Assembly: GCF_004011695.2 (NCBI RefSeq) | Contig: NC_082406.1 | Span: 2,046,001 to 2,110,000, forward strand | From: Ascochyta rabiei | Taxonomy: Eukaryota > Ascomycota > Dothideomycetes > Pleosporales > Didymellaceae | DNA: 64,000 nt | Reading direction: 5' to 3' | In this document: piece after piece, positions 46,128 to 56,857 of the stretch | Numbering within the stretch: position 1 is the first letter of the stretch | Layout: every line of letters starts with the position of its first letter | The notes under the pieces: generated by a model | Database searches by the model: none | The model's input: only the letters and a program-made list of their open reading frames with translations | What the model was told of the DNA's origin: nothing | Program-made: the position numbers and the translations under genes

Positions 46128-48836
46128 TCAAGCAAAGTCATCATCGTCGGCCCAGCCCAGTGCTTCGTATATGGAGGGCTCGTCAGCTCTCTTCGCTGGA
46201 GTTGCAAAAGCAACTGGAGCAGTGTCTGCGTCCGAGACCGTCGTCGTGACAGGTGTAGCCGCAACAATTGGCGGCATCATATCTGTAGTACTGGGTGGTG
46301 AGCTGCCCACCGTTTTGACAGGAGTTTCAAACACATTTGAAGTTTGGTGCTCGTCATCCTGAAAGAGTCGAGTCGAGCCCTTGACAGGGGTTGCGAAGAT
46401 CATCCTGCGAGCTGCCCCTGAGGTGAACATCTTCGCGGTCGGTGCTTTGGAAGGTGTCTCGGCAACACCTAAATGCGCTAGCTCTCGGCCCGTTACACTA
46501 CGCTGAATCGTACCCGGTATCACGCAAGACGATTGGCGGACGCCTGAAGACGGAATGCAGGACTCGCTCAAATGCGCCGCTTCGGTTGCAGCTGGCCTGG
46601 TATATGCATCGTAATGGTAACGGACTGGTGTCTGATCAACCACATTCTTGGTTCTTCGGCCGGCTCGAGGTGTTGCAGTGACCTGTACATCCTTCACTAC
46701 CTTTCTTACAGGGTTGGCTTGCTTCCTGGGTCTGTTGGCCGAGCCAAGTCCTCGCTTCTCGAGGTCAGCCATATAGCTGCCAGCAGCCAAGTCTCGGTTG
46801 GGCTTTTTCAGAGTGGCGATAGCCTCTTTGAGATCATCCTCCACTCGTGCCTTATGCTTCAGCTTCGCCGCGGCGGCGGCTGAGGTGGTCGTTAGATCCA
46901 GCTCACGCCCCTGAAGATGTCTCAGCTGAGACATCGACTGTCTAGCTCTTGAAGGACTGCGTTGGAATGGAACCGTCGATAATGGCGCCTCGCTTGTCTC
47001 TCGTTTGATACTTTGTCGTAACAGCGCAGTGTCAGTGGCAGATCGAGCCAAGGACGGTGTTTTCTTGTCTCCAGTCTTGCCTGTAGTATCAGTGGCTACT
47101 CTTGCCAGCGATCGACGAGACTTTTTCCTGTCTGGTTCTTTGGATTCTCCAGACTTCTTCGATGTCAGAGGAGGCTTCATCGCCTTACGTTTCGAAGATG
47201 CGATGGTGGTAGGCCCTCCAAGCTTTTTGTTGATGATAAGAGCCTGCTCTGGGAGTCTACTCATATAGAAGGGGACGACCACTTCTACACAGAAACCATG
47301 CAGGCGATCACTAGCACCATCCTTTTCTAGTCCGTCGGCGTTGTTATGCTGTTTTGTAGATCTTGCGTCGAAGTCTAGAATCCCAACCTCTTCAGTAGCA
47401 TGCCAAATACTCAACTTATCTAAGAGAAGATCCAGTTGCAACGCAATGTCGTCAAGTTTCTTCTTTCGCTTTTTTGGGTGGATCTGTGACTCGTCCTGGA
47501 GTCGGATTTCTCCCACAGGAAGTCTTTCCTCTGACCGCACCGCGTAAGTCACCAGCGATTCAAGTGCAATGACTTCTAGTATCAGGATCATCTGCGCAAG
47601 TGTCTCGCGGACTCGCAAATCTCCAATTTTCCGTCTCATACGAATTTCAGTAGTCTCATGACCAGCATTCTCCGCGCTAAGCATCTCAGACCTCCACCAC
47701 TTCTTGATGAAGACATCTTCCATAGGATAGACGCCGTCACGACTGAGTTTTGTTTTCTTCTTGGATTTCTTGACCTTGCTAGGTTTTCCATTTGCATCAT
47801 CGTCCGAAACGGCTCCAACAGGTATAGCCCGAATGACGGCAGGCAGCTTTTCGTGGTACTTCTTCTCGCCGGCTTTTGGACTCAACAACATCGACCTGAG
47901 GAACGAAGCCAGTTCGTGTGTTGGTGGAGCGTCTGCTTCGGTCGAAGTAAAAGTGTTGCGTATTCGCGTTATAGGACCTTTGGCAAAGTATGCTAGTGAC
48001 GTCTTCGAGGTGTAGACCGCATCCAAATACTGCTGCACGAGAGAATCCAGTTGTTCTTGAGCGGTCAGCACGTGCGTAGGATGAGGCTCTTGCAGAGATT
48101 CAGTTGCGATGGCGCCATCCGTTTGGGCTGGTGGCGCTGTTGCACAATCGACTTCTTGCTGGGGCTCAGGTTTGACAGACACTATCTCTGCGGCCGGTCG
48201 AGCCATCGACATCCTTGCACGCTTCACTGGCCTCTCGAGCAGCTTTGTCTCCACGATAGCATGCTGCCACCACGTTCCTCCAGCAACCTCGGCTGTATCG
48301 AAAGCCGAGGACACGGGACATACTGGGACTTTGGCCGAATCCCAAATCTCTTCTGTATCCTTTTCTTTCAACCATGAAGCTAGCTTACATATGCTGTATA
48401 CTCGAGCTTGAACTCGTTCTACGGCATAGAGGGTTCGTTCTGTTTCAAGTTGTGCGATGAGCACTTTGGAAGCCTCGGTATTCTGCTTTTGGTCGCCCTC
48501 GTTTTCTTCCAATACATCGATTTGTGCCGTGAACAGGCCATTAGGTGGGAATCGGTCGGCGGCGGCGGCTGTGTCGAGAAAGGTGAGCGGTAACTGGGAC
48601 CGATTGATGACCCGTATTGGCCTAAATGTGGCAGACTTGGTGTATGTGAAGCCTGGATACGATTTGAAAGTGAAGGGCGTGTTGTATGGTTCGAGGCCGG
48701 TGCGAGAGTTCCTCTTGCGCTTCGAAGGTACTTCTGGTTCTGATTCGTCGCGTGTCGCGGTCAGTCCAAGGATATGTACCGGTTTGTCAGATATGGAACT
48801 AAGCATTGTCTGTGTTTGCAACGCGTAGGTAGACAT
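46128..48836 (-). CDS. SLD3: DNA replication initiation factor SLD3 (Treslin/TICRR-related)
   Basis: Single exon of 902 residues. SLD3 loads CDC45 on the MCM helicase and, once CDK-phosphorylated, binds DPB11. The SLD3 domain is recognisable in the middle third: QQYLDAVYTSKTSLAYFAKG, a FLRSMLLSPKAGEKKYHEKL helix, DVFIKKWWRSEM, and ETLAQMILILEVIALESLV. The start at 48836 is the first in-frame ATG; upstream codons are open but lack ATG. The C-terminal 400 residues are basic and disordered, with many S/T-P sites. Five repeat-like TPxK/TPV boxes lie in the last 120 residues. The protein ends SIYEALGWADDDDFA, a compact Trp-acidic tail. Confidence 0.88.
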   Translation of the reverse strand: MSTYALQTQTMLSSISDKPVHILGLTATRDESEPEVPSKRKRNSRTGLEPYNTPFTFKSYPGFTYTKSATFRPIRVINRSQLPLTFLDTAAAADRFPPNGLFTAQIDVLEENEGDQKQNTEASKVLIAQLETERTLYAVERVQARVYSICKLASWLKEKDTEEIWDSAKVPVCPVSSAFDTAEVAGGTWWQHAIVETKLLERPVKRARMSMARPAAEIVSVKPEPQQEVDCATAPPAQTDGAIATESLQEPHPTHVLTAQEQLDSLVQQYLDAVYTSKTSLAYFAKGPITRIRNTFTSTEADAPPTHELASFLRSMLLSPKAGEKKYHEKLPAVIRAIPVGAVSDDDANGKPSKVKKSKKKTKLSRDGVYPMEDVFIKKWWRSEMLSAENAGHETTEIRMRRKIGDLRVRETLAQMILILEVIALESLVTYAVRSEERLPVGEIRLQDESQIHPKKRKKKLDDIALQLDLLLDKLSIWHATEEVGILDFDARSTKQHNNADGLEKDGASDRLHGFCVEVVVPFYMSRLPEQALIINKKLGGPTTIASSKRKAMKPPLTSKKSGESKEPDRKKSRRSLARVATDTTGKTGDKKTPSLARSATDTALLRQSIKRETSEAPLSTVPFQRSPSRARQSMSQLRHLQGRELDLTTTSAAAAAKLKHKARVEDDLKEAIATLKKPNRDLAAGSYMADLEKRGLGSANRPRKQANPVRKVVKDVQVTATPRAGRRTKNVVDQTPVRYHYDAYTRPAATEAAHLSESCIPSSGVRQSSCVIPGTIQRSVTGRELAHLGVAETPSKAPTAKMFTSGAARRMIFATPVKGSTRLFQDDEHQTSNVFETPVKTVGSSPPSTTDMMPPIVAATPVTTTVSDADTAPVAFATPAKRADEPSIYEALGWADDDDFA

Positions 48837-49328
48837 CGAGTCTGCACATGGTTGTTGTGGGCGTATGGAGAACACAATATGGCGTTGTTGATGCTCAAAT
48901 GTCTTGCCGCACCAGCACGCGTTGGCGAGTTCGCGGGGGCTCGTGCAACGCGCTAGTGCGTCATTGCATAACCTGGAGCAGCACCTCCATCTTCATTCGC
49001 CCAACTCCGCATTTCGGTTTTAAGGGCATTTGTCTCTATATTGTTCCCGGTTTGGTTCAAAGATAATGTACCGATCAAACAGTACCCACTTTCCAAGGGT
49101 GTAAGCTCGACAATCTTTGGCTGGAGCTGCGAGTAACGCATCAACCGGTGTAACGTTGAGCATGACGGCCAACAGATATCACTTAGGCTGCTAGCTTGCA
49201 GGGGTCAGTCTAACAGTAATATTGAACAGCTACCATGGCGTCATCGAAGGTGAGAAGTTGTCGTATTTACCTCCTCTGACTACGGCAACCTGAGCATCGA
49301 TTCGTGCATTCAAAAGGACTCGTTTACG
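48837..49328. other. Divergent promoter, SLD3 / MRJP-like gene
   Basis: About 490 bases shared by the two divergent genes; no coding potential seen. Confidence 0.45.
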
Positions 49329-50660
49329 ATGACAGTACATTTCCTGCTGCATTTTAGTGCTTTCGCTCGTTTCGCTGGCTTCTGCGCAGCTCAAACATAC
49401 TTTGACACGCCACCTGGTGCATTTCGTCCGTTTGGCCCAGGATATACCAAAGGCGCTTACCCTCAAGACTTCAATGTCGTCGGTCAGGAACTGGAGGCCG
49501 TACACGACAGTCAGCAGCCTTCTACTGGACTGGCTATTGATAACGAGCACAATCTGTATTTCACGTACCCTCGCAATGCGGCTTTGACGCCAAACAACGT
49601 TGTTGTCTGTACATCATTCAACGACGAAAAGCCGTGGCCGAACGCTGCTATTCAGAATTGTTCTGCGAGCCAGGACCCCAGCACGTGCTTCATCAACGTC
49701 CAAAACATCGTTCTCGACGATTTGGGCCGGCTTTGGGTTGTCGATAGTGGCATTCCGTATGGCACACCATCCGGCTCTAATGCTGTCTATGGAGGCGCGA
49801 AGCTCATGAGCTTCAATGCAACGACCCGCGATCTTATTCGTACCTACATCGTTCCGCAAGATCTGCTGGCACACGGAATGAACATGAACGATCTACGACT
49901 TAACACTACCCTTGGCTACGCATTCATGACGGACGCCAGCAGGAACAGCTCACTCGTAGCGATCAATCTAGATGACGGCAGCGGAGTCCGCAGATTGTCT
50001 AACGAGAGTGTAGTCAGAGCAGATGAGAAGTATGTGGGATCCTACGATGGTGAACTCATCTACAGCTGGAACGGTACACAAAGGAACCACATCGTGACTG
50101 CTGCAGATGGCATTGCTCTTGGTGAGTTGTTTGTATATCATCCAATGCTTGGGGAAATCTTACTGATAGTGGTTTTAGCTTCGGGAAACTTCTACTGGGG
50201 CGTTCTCGCATCGCGCCGCTTTTACTATATCTCACAGGAGGTCTTGGTCGACACGAAAAGAACCAACGCTGATGTTCTCGCAGCTGTTCAAAATCCAGGC
50301 CAATGCGCTTCTGAGCAAGCCGGCTTCACTGCAGACGACAAAGGCCGAGTCTACATAGCAGCAAGCGAGCAAAACGCCATATACTACGTTGACACTTTGC
50401 AATCACAGACCAACATGACTGTCAATGGTCATGTGCCGAGTGACTTCGGACCCATTCCAGCGAACAACTATGTGCTGAAGACGCTCATACGGAATGCCAT
50501 GATCCAACATGCAGACAGCATGGCAATCTTAGATGGATGGCTGTACTTCAATACCAATCAGCTCACCTTGGGTCCACCATACCAATACAACAACATCGAT
50601 AAGCGCAAAGGACCGTTTCGAAGTTTCAGGACCTGGATTGGACGAGGACCAGCTGCTTGA
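49329..50660 (+). CDS. Secreted MRJP/yellow-family protein
   Basis: Exons 49329-50121 and 50179-50660 (424 residues). The frame is also open through the 57-nt intron, but the donor GTGAGT, branch TACTGAT and acceptor TTTTAG are good, and removal joins DGIALA to SGNFYWGVLASRRFY as expected for the family. The N-terminal 20 or so residues are a signal peptide. Major royal jelly/yellow proteins fold as six-bladed propellers; insect members bind ligands or act in melanin pathways, and fungal ones are mostly uncharacterised secreted proteins. Signature stretches include VQNIVLDDLGRLWVVDSG, GYAFMTDA and GFTADDKGRVYIAASEQNAI. Several N-glycosylation sequons are present. The end RTWIGRGPAA is typical. 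Confidence 0.88.
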   Translation: MTVHFLLHFSAFARFAGFCAAQTYFDTPPGAFRPFGPGYTKGAYPQDFNVVGQELEAVHDSQQPSTGLAIDNEHNLYFTYPRNAALTPNNVVVCTSFNDEKPWPNAAIQNCSASQDPSTCFINVQNIVLDDLGRLWVVDSGIPYGTPSGSNAVYGGAKLMSFNATTRDLIRTYIVPQDLLAHGMNMNDLRLNTTLGYAFMTDASRNSSLVAINLDDGSGVRRLSNESVVRADEKYVGSYDGELIYSWNGTQRNHIVTAADGIALGELFVYHPMLGEILLIVVLASGNFYWGVLASRRFYYISQEVLVDTKRTNADVLAAVQNPGQCASEQAGFTADDKGRVYIAASEQNAIYYVDTLQSQTNMTVNGHVPSDFGPIPANNYVLKTLIRNAMIQHADSMAILDGWLYFNTNQLTLGPPYQYNNIDKRKGPFRSFRTWIGRGPAA

Positions 50661-53600
50661 CGTCTCCCGCGTTGCGATGAAAGCTGGCTTCGACACTGTA
50701 CAAGGGTGGCAAAACATGGGATTATAGCATCTCTCAGACTCTTTCAGCAAAGGTCTAAGACATTGTGTAACTATCAGATGTAGCGCTAATACTATAATCG
50801 TTTGCAAGCTCGCCTTGATCTGCTCCGTCAAACTTAGGCAGAGTCTGTTGGTAACGGCTTGTCACGCCACTCGAGAGCGGTGCAACTCAGCTCTTCACGA
50901 GCGATTGGACCTGGCAAGGTCGGAGCGCACGTATGTCGCGAGATACTGGCTTAGGCTTGAGAAACGGCAGCACCTCGCTGCCGATAGGAACCGCTGACGC
51001 AAAGGTACATCTAAGCAGTACACACAGAGCATATTACCAGGTCATCAACTGGCTTTTCCGTCACTCAAGTTTCAAAATTTGACAAATTGGGCATTATGCA
51101 TACGTGTTGCAAATCCCTCTACTTTGACCGGGAGCAGCCAGAGCAAGTACCACTCGGAAACAGTCAGAAGATGCGATCAGAGGTGTGCAACACGTTGAAA
51201 GTCAAAAACAGCAGTCTGCTCGAGCCCATGATGGTCGGTAAGTTTCTTGAGAACGCTTGGATCCTACAAGTCCAGCAACACCATGCACGATACGTGTCGC
51301 ATCTAAAGACAAGACAAAAGCCATCCGTCGAATCGAGTGTACCGGCGTCGTCCTTTGGGAACCGTCTGGCCCGAGACCCACACAATCGTGTGCAAATTCT
51401 GCTGAGGATGCGGATGACAACACAAGAGGCGATTCGGAGAGTAACTCAGAAGTTGGCGTGGCAATGGTTTTGGAGGTTGATTCAGAAAGCGAAGCACAAT
51501 ACAATTCAGGCGACGGTTCAGAACTCAGTTCAGCCGACGACCCGGGAGAGAGTTTGAATGATCTTCCAGAAGAGGTATAGATAGAGACTTTGAATGATGG
51601 CACTGACGGACCAGGTGATGACTCGGGCAGCGATTCAGATGGCTGTTCAAATTGCAACTTGATTTGCGATTTGGAAAACTTCCCTGACGAAACACAAAAG
51701 GTACCGCAAGGGTGCCGATCGAGCCATTTCGAGCATCCGCAGCGTACGGGAGGCCTGGTGGGCGTGCTGATCCATTTACGTTTGAGGCTTGTCTAGTTTA
51801 TCCGATGCTTGTCAGGGCTTAGCTGCGCTCAAGGTGTGACGGCATCGCGTTTGCTGTGCTTTGCGAGCATGAGGCAGTGCAGAAATTTGGTAAACACAAT
51901 CATAATTCTATGAATCAAGTTGTGACTAGGTTCATTCCACTGAGCCGAGCAGTAAGTACAACGTCCGTTGCATTGCAAGTGTAGGATCCTTGTCCATAAC
52001 CTCCCATTTTGCGCACCACCCTACTCTGCTAAGTTGCACCTGCCGCGGCGGCAACGATTCCGTTCATTCGACTTCGTCTCTTCTTCTGCTCCTTCTTATG
52101 TTCTTTCCTTCGGGGTTGTTCGGTCGCATACTGATTATGCTGCGAATTGCTGGTGTCGTCGTAATGAGCGCCTGTATAATAATACTCTTCACTAGATCTA
52201 CATGAGGCGCAGGCTATGGTACTGACGTCATACTCAAGGCACAACGTAGAAATACACGCCCGGTCACTTCAAATAGCAGATTTGCGCGCAACACCTCTAT
52301 TTCTAAGGAAAGAGCTACACAGTTGGTTGGCTAGTCTCATAGGAGTTTGTCTAGATTTCAGGTTCAGTGACTTTTAGAGGTCTTTCGCATCTGCGAAGTT
52401 TCTCTTGCACTTCTACTGATGCCTTCCGCTTTTTCAAACATGAGACGGCTCACACTGCGCACACCGTAACACTTTCTTTTGTACAGCCGGTCTTCTACAA
52501 TCCCACTTACACAGTACACACAAGCTTACAATATTGCAGATCATTACAGTGATCACTCGATACTCGACAAAACCTCTCCAGTCTCCTGGGAGGGGACAAG
52601 GACCGAGTAAACACGATCCAATTGTAGACTTATTCTCATGTCAGTTCTTTGAATGTTTAGTCCACTTTCTGAAGCCTAGATCATGCCGGCCAACGAGCTA
52701 CGCATGTATCACCGCGCCCTTTCACACCTCTTTCCTTTTTCAGCTTCATTCGCGAACCACACACAACCACCTTCGAACCCGACTCCGACACTCGATACCG
52801 CAGGATCCAGCAAGCTGTCACTCGATGACACGCATTGGCGTTCTAGTTAGCCGGCCAGATAGCACCAACAAGTTTGTCTCAGCATCTGGCAGGCAACGCT
52901 AAAGCTAGCGCTTCATCAAACCTACCAACTGAGCCGCAGCTGCGCCTGCAAGTTTGCGCGTCTCCGTCCGAAGACAAGGTAGCGCTCGTGACAACAGCGC
53001 GTCGCTCCGCACGGGTTTGCAAACGTGCGTCATGATCCGGGTATGCGACCATGTAGCTTGCTGACCATGATTTCAACAAAGAGGCAACAAGTAGCTCTGG
53101 GCAAAAGAGAACTGAGAATGCCTTGTTGCCGGGTGCCCCGCGTACCTGCATTAGCCATGGGTGGAACCCACACGACGTCTTTTGAAGACAGCCTCTACAG
53201 CACTAGCTGACTCCACTTCGTAGCAACACCGGTCGTGTCGTCCTCAATGTGAGATAGGCGAGTTCGTCTAGCTTCTCCGAGCGAAGACCCACGGCCGGAA
53301 AGGCAGAGTGATACACGTCTAGTGCATTTTCGCTCACGCTCCGATTGGAGCTGATTTCTTCTTGCTTGCGCTCCAATTGGTCCTTTCGAGGTCCTCAGCT
53401 TGCATGCATGTTTCGTTCCGGATTCGCGGCTTGATCGCTACAGGGCACGTTACATGCCATGTTCAATGCGAACACGGACCGTGTGGCAGTCAGCCACAAG
53501 CGTTGTGACTGCTGCCCAGTCTGCCTGTGAAAGGGAAGCAAGGTACGGCTTGGATGAATGGACTGAAAACGGGTTCCCAGGCATGCAATCTGTGACAGGA

Positions 53601-54251
53601 AAAGAGTATCAATCTCAAAGAGCACGGCATGTCTGTACGTGGACAGATCTACCGTACGCGTAACACTGATACAAGATGCTTTGAAGAAGCAGAAGGAATT
53701 TGCAGTTAAGGCAATCATTGCCATCTGTATTTGCGTGTACGCATCGTCCTTGTTTCGGAACGAAAGCTGCGTAGCACTGCTTCTTCTACATAACCCCTAA
53801 TTCTCCCCAGCCAGTCAGACTGGCGGTGCCATTTATGAAACGAGGCGCAGGAGATCCAAGCCTGCTCCGACAACCATTACGAAAGTATAAGACAGATCCA
53901 GTCGATAACAATGTATGTTGAAAAAATTCGTGATTGGGCCAAAAGCCATGCGTTCATCCCATTGTTGCCCCTTATGATGCAACGCCTGCGCCGTGTACGA
54001 CCAAAAAAAAGATCGACGGAATCAATTAGTATTAGCAACATGGGTCAGCAACCAGTGAACACCGAGGTGTCTGATTGATCCAAAGCAGTAACAACGAAAG
54101 GAAAAAAATCGAGAGAAAGGAAACTGCGAATGATCAACGCCATCGGCCTAGAGGAGTCGACGGAACGGGTATATAGACAAGGAAAATGAGGACGGTCAAG
54201 TACAGAAGCCTACGGGAGGTTCGGCCTTGTACTGTACAGAGATACTGGGAT
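50661..54251. other. 3.6-kb gap with a broken acidic ORF
   Basis: No intact gene. At 51257-51796 the plus frame is Ser/Asp/Glu-rich on both sides of a single in-frame TAG at 51578. Near 53336-53390 are two related CGCTCCRATTGG boxes, the first in a small palindrome. Otherwise I see nothing. Confidence 0.4.
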
Positions 54252-56857
54252 CTATGACCGAAAGTCGCTAGAGGTTTGGTTGGCGAATATATAGCTCTTC
54301 GGCTGGTCCGTACGACGCATTGTGTTGCCATGCATAGCAGTTGAGCCTTGTGAGGGTGTGTATTGGTGGACCAAGAAGTCGGGCATGGAGGATACAGGAG
54401 GCGCAAACGGGACGTTGTGTGAGATGCCGTTCAACGATATCTCGTTGTACCCGAAGTTGTCACAATACGGATAGTCAAGGTTGACTCCATCAGCCGGGTT
54501 TTGAGCAGTGCCGGGCAATGAAGGTCTTCGGAAATGCGAGGGTTTGGGCTGTGCCAGGGTCAGATCTGTGGAAGAATGGAAATCAGCACGCATCTGTGGC
54601 GGGTGCATATAGCCGTTGCGAGGGAAGCTTTGCTGGGTTGGAGGCGCTGATTGCGGTGGCGTATCGCGGTAGATGCTCTCACTTGTAAGACGAACGTGGT
54701 GAATTCGATGCAAATCCAAAGGTGTTGAGGGTGGTGATCCAGTCTTGGTGTTCAGGCTAGTGGAGTAGGGCTCAGCAGACCAAGCTGTGTTCAGACTTTC
54801 TGGACTACTATGCTCAGGCATACTGGGAGGCCTGACAGAAGCGTGCGGCTGCCAGTAAAAACCCATATCTTGAGGTGTAAGCGGCGTAGGTGGTGCCAAG
54901 CTCCCGTTGTTACCCAGCGTGGTTATGCTAGAAGACGAAAACGTTCTCGCAAACTTAGGAGAGGCGGCAGCTTCTGAAAAGCTGGAAACCATGGGCGACC
55001 GTTGTGCTGAGCCTGGTTGGGACTTTTGAATGCGACCTCCAGCATTTGGTATTCCTGTGGATCGTATCCTTCTGAGGGTGTGATCGGGGTTGCCTGCCGG
55101 AGATGGCATTCCGGGAGTGTAGGACGAACTCCTCATCGCGCTTGAATTCAATGCGGCAGGTCGCTTTTGTCTCCTGATAGCTATGCTCGAAGTCTGCTTG
55201 AAATCGTCCGGTGTCCCGTTGCGAATCTGGATTGCCTCAATGTTACTCGCAAGATTGCTAGTCGAAGAATTCCTACGTCCGAAAACATCTTCGCCAAAGG
55301 AAGGTGGCATCTCGAAGTCGGACGTAGCTGCACTGTGTTTCCGGGTTGAATCTTGTTCTGGAGAAGAGAGAATGGCCTGTGATGATGCGTTGAGTTGCTG
55401 GTAGAAGTTGGACTGCTGGAACGCTGGAACGGCGTCATTTGGAGCCCAGAAAGGTAGCGTGTTTTCGGATGGTGTGTTCTGATCGAAATTGAAGGATGCC
55501 ACGAAATCGCTGTTGTCGTTGACCTGCTCCAGCTGTAATTCCGGGGCAGGATCTTCTTTCCAACCAGAATACATGGATGTTATAGAGGCAACGGGAGGCG
55601 TGGGATCATTGGATGACTGGGGGGTGGTAGTGGAATGGTCACCTGAGTAAGGTGACTGTTCTGTTGAGCCCGTGCCTGTGCTGTTTTGACCTTCAGTTTG
55701 ACCGGGGAGGTCGGTGTGCGCAGCGGTAAGAGTGCTGTAGTCCAAATTTGCAAAGTCTGTAAACCCGTTGTATGTGTCTTGTTGCATTGCAGGTTCGTTG
55801 GGTAGCGTTGTGGGCATCGAGAAGGCAGCGCCGTTGGCGTATTGGCTCGACAGTGAGTTGCTATTGTCGTTGTAAGCGAAGGTTTGTTCCTGGGGGTTGC
55901 TGGATATGCCCCCGTGTTGGAGGTAGCCAGGACCAGCGGTGGCAGCCATGAGCGAGTGCATAACCATCTGTGGGTGGTAGTTTGAGCGGTCAGCCTCTGA
56001 GATTGTGCGTAGATTGTATTGCATGTCAAATGGCTGCTGCAGTGAGGTCTGGGGACCGGGTTCCAGGGCTGACGGTCTGTCCACACATTGCACCGGTAGG
56101 CTGCCAGGGCTGATGTCGGCCGTCACAGGGCCAAAGTCCTGGTGGATGGGCATGTGAGGTGGATGCTGTGGATGCTGTGGATGCTGCGAGTGCTGTGGAT
56201 GCTGCGAGTGCTGTAGATGCTGCGAGTGCTGTGAAAGTTGTTGATGCTGCGAGTGTTGCTGATGTTGCTGGTACATGTCGGGGTGAGGTGGAGAAACAAA
56301 GTGCTGTCTGGGCATAACGGGGACCTGCTGGCCGTACATTCCCATTCCAAGCGTCATGTTGTACTGGTTCATGGCTTTCTTGCGATCTTGCTTCACTTTC
56401 GCTCTGCGATTCTGGAACCAATTCTACAGACAGTTAGCTAGGCAACGTCGTAGTGCCTCTGAAGACTGACGTTGATCTTGTCGAGGGGTACCCCTAGTCG
56501 GTCGGCGAAAGCCTTCTTTACGCCGGTGGTGGGCTTGTGCTGCTGCTGGAAGTGCTGCTCAAGGATGTCATGCTGGTCTTTCGTAAGGCGTGGCTTGACA
56601 TCGCCGCCTGCAGGCTTGGGCCCTGCCGCTGCGCTGTCCGACGGGAGCTCATCGACCGCAGACGTATAGGGGCGCATGGAATGTTCCATCCTTGGCGCGC
56701 CGCGACAAGGCGAGGCGTCGTCTGTCTGGAGCAAGTTCAGATGGTCGAGGGCACTTGTAGGCTTCGCGATGCAGAGTGGCGCCGCGCAGTCGCGTGGGAA
56801 CCAGTGTTGTCGTGAAGCGGGCGGTCCTCCAGGGTTGGGCGGTAAGTCGCTGAGCAC
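54252..56857 (-). CDS. Homeodomain transcription factor with Gln/His-rich repeats
   Basis: Exons 56857-56471 and 56423-54252 (852 residues). The homeodomain spans about residues 88-148: KPRLTKDQHDILEQHF in helix 1, TTGVKKAFADRLGVPLDKIN in helix 2, then NWFQNRRAKVKQDRKK in recognition helix 3. The 47-nt phase-0 intron (GTCAGT donor, TAG acceptor) sits just before the WFxNRR core. Downstream is a HSQHPQH-type His/Gln repeat, then Ser/Pro-rich low-complexity sequence typical of activation or repression regions. Filamentous fungi have six to eight such factors controlling conidiation and development; which one this is cannot be told by eye. ATGs at residues 57 and 61 are alternative starts. Confidence 0.88.
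56157..56266 (-). repeat. His/Gln codon tandem repeat
   Basis: Imperfect 9- and 15-base repeats based on GGATGCTGT and CGAGTGCTGT (plus strand) in the homeobox gene, encoding QHSQHPQH runs. Unit lengths are multiples of three, so the frame is kept. Confidence 0.85.
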
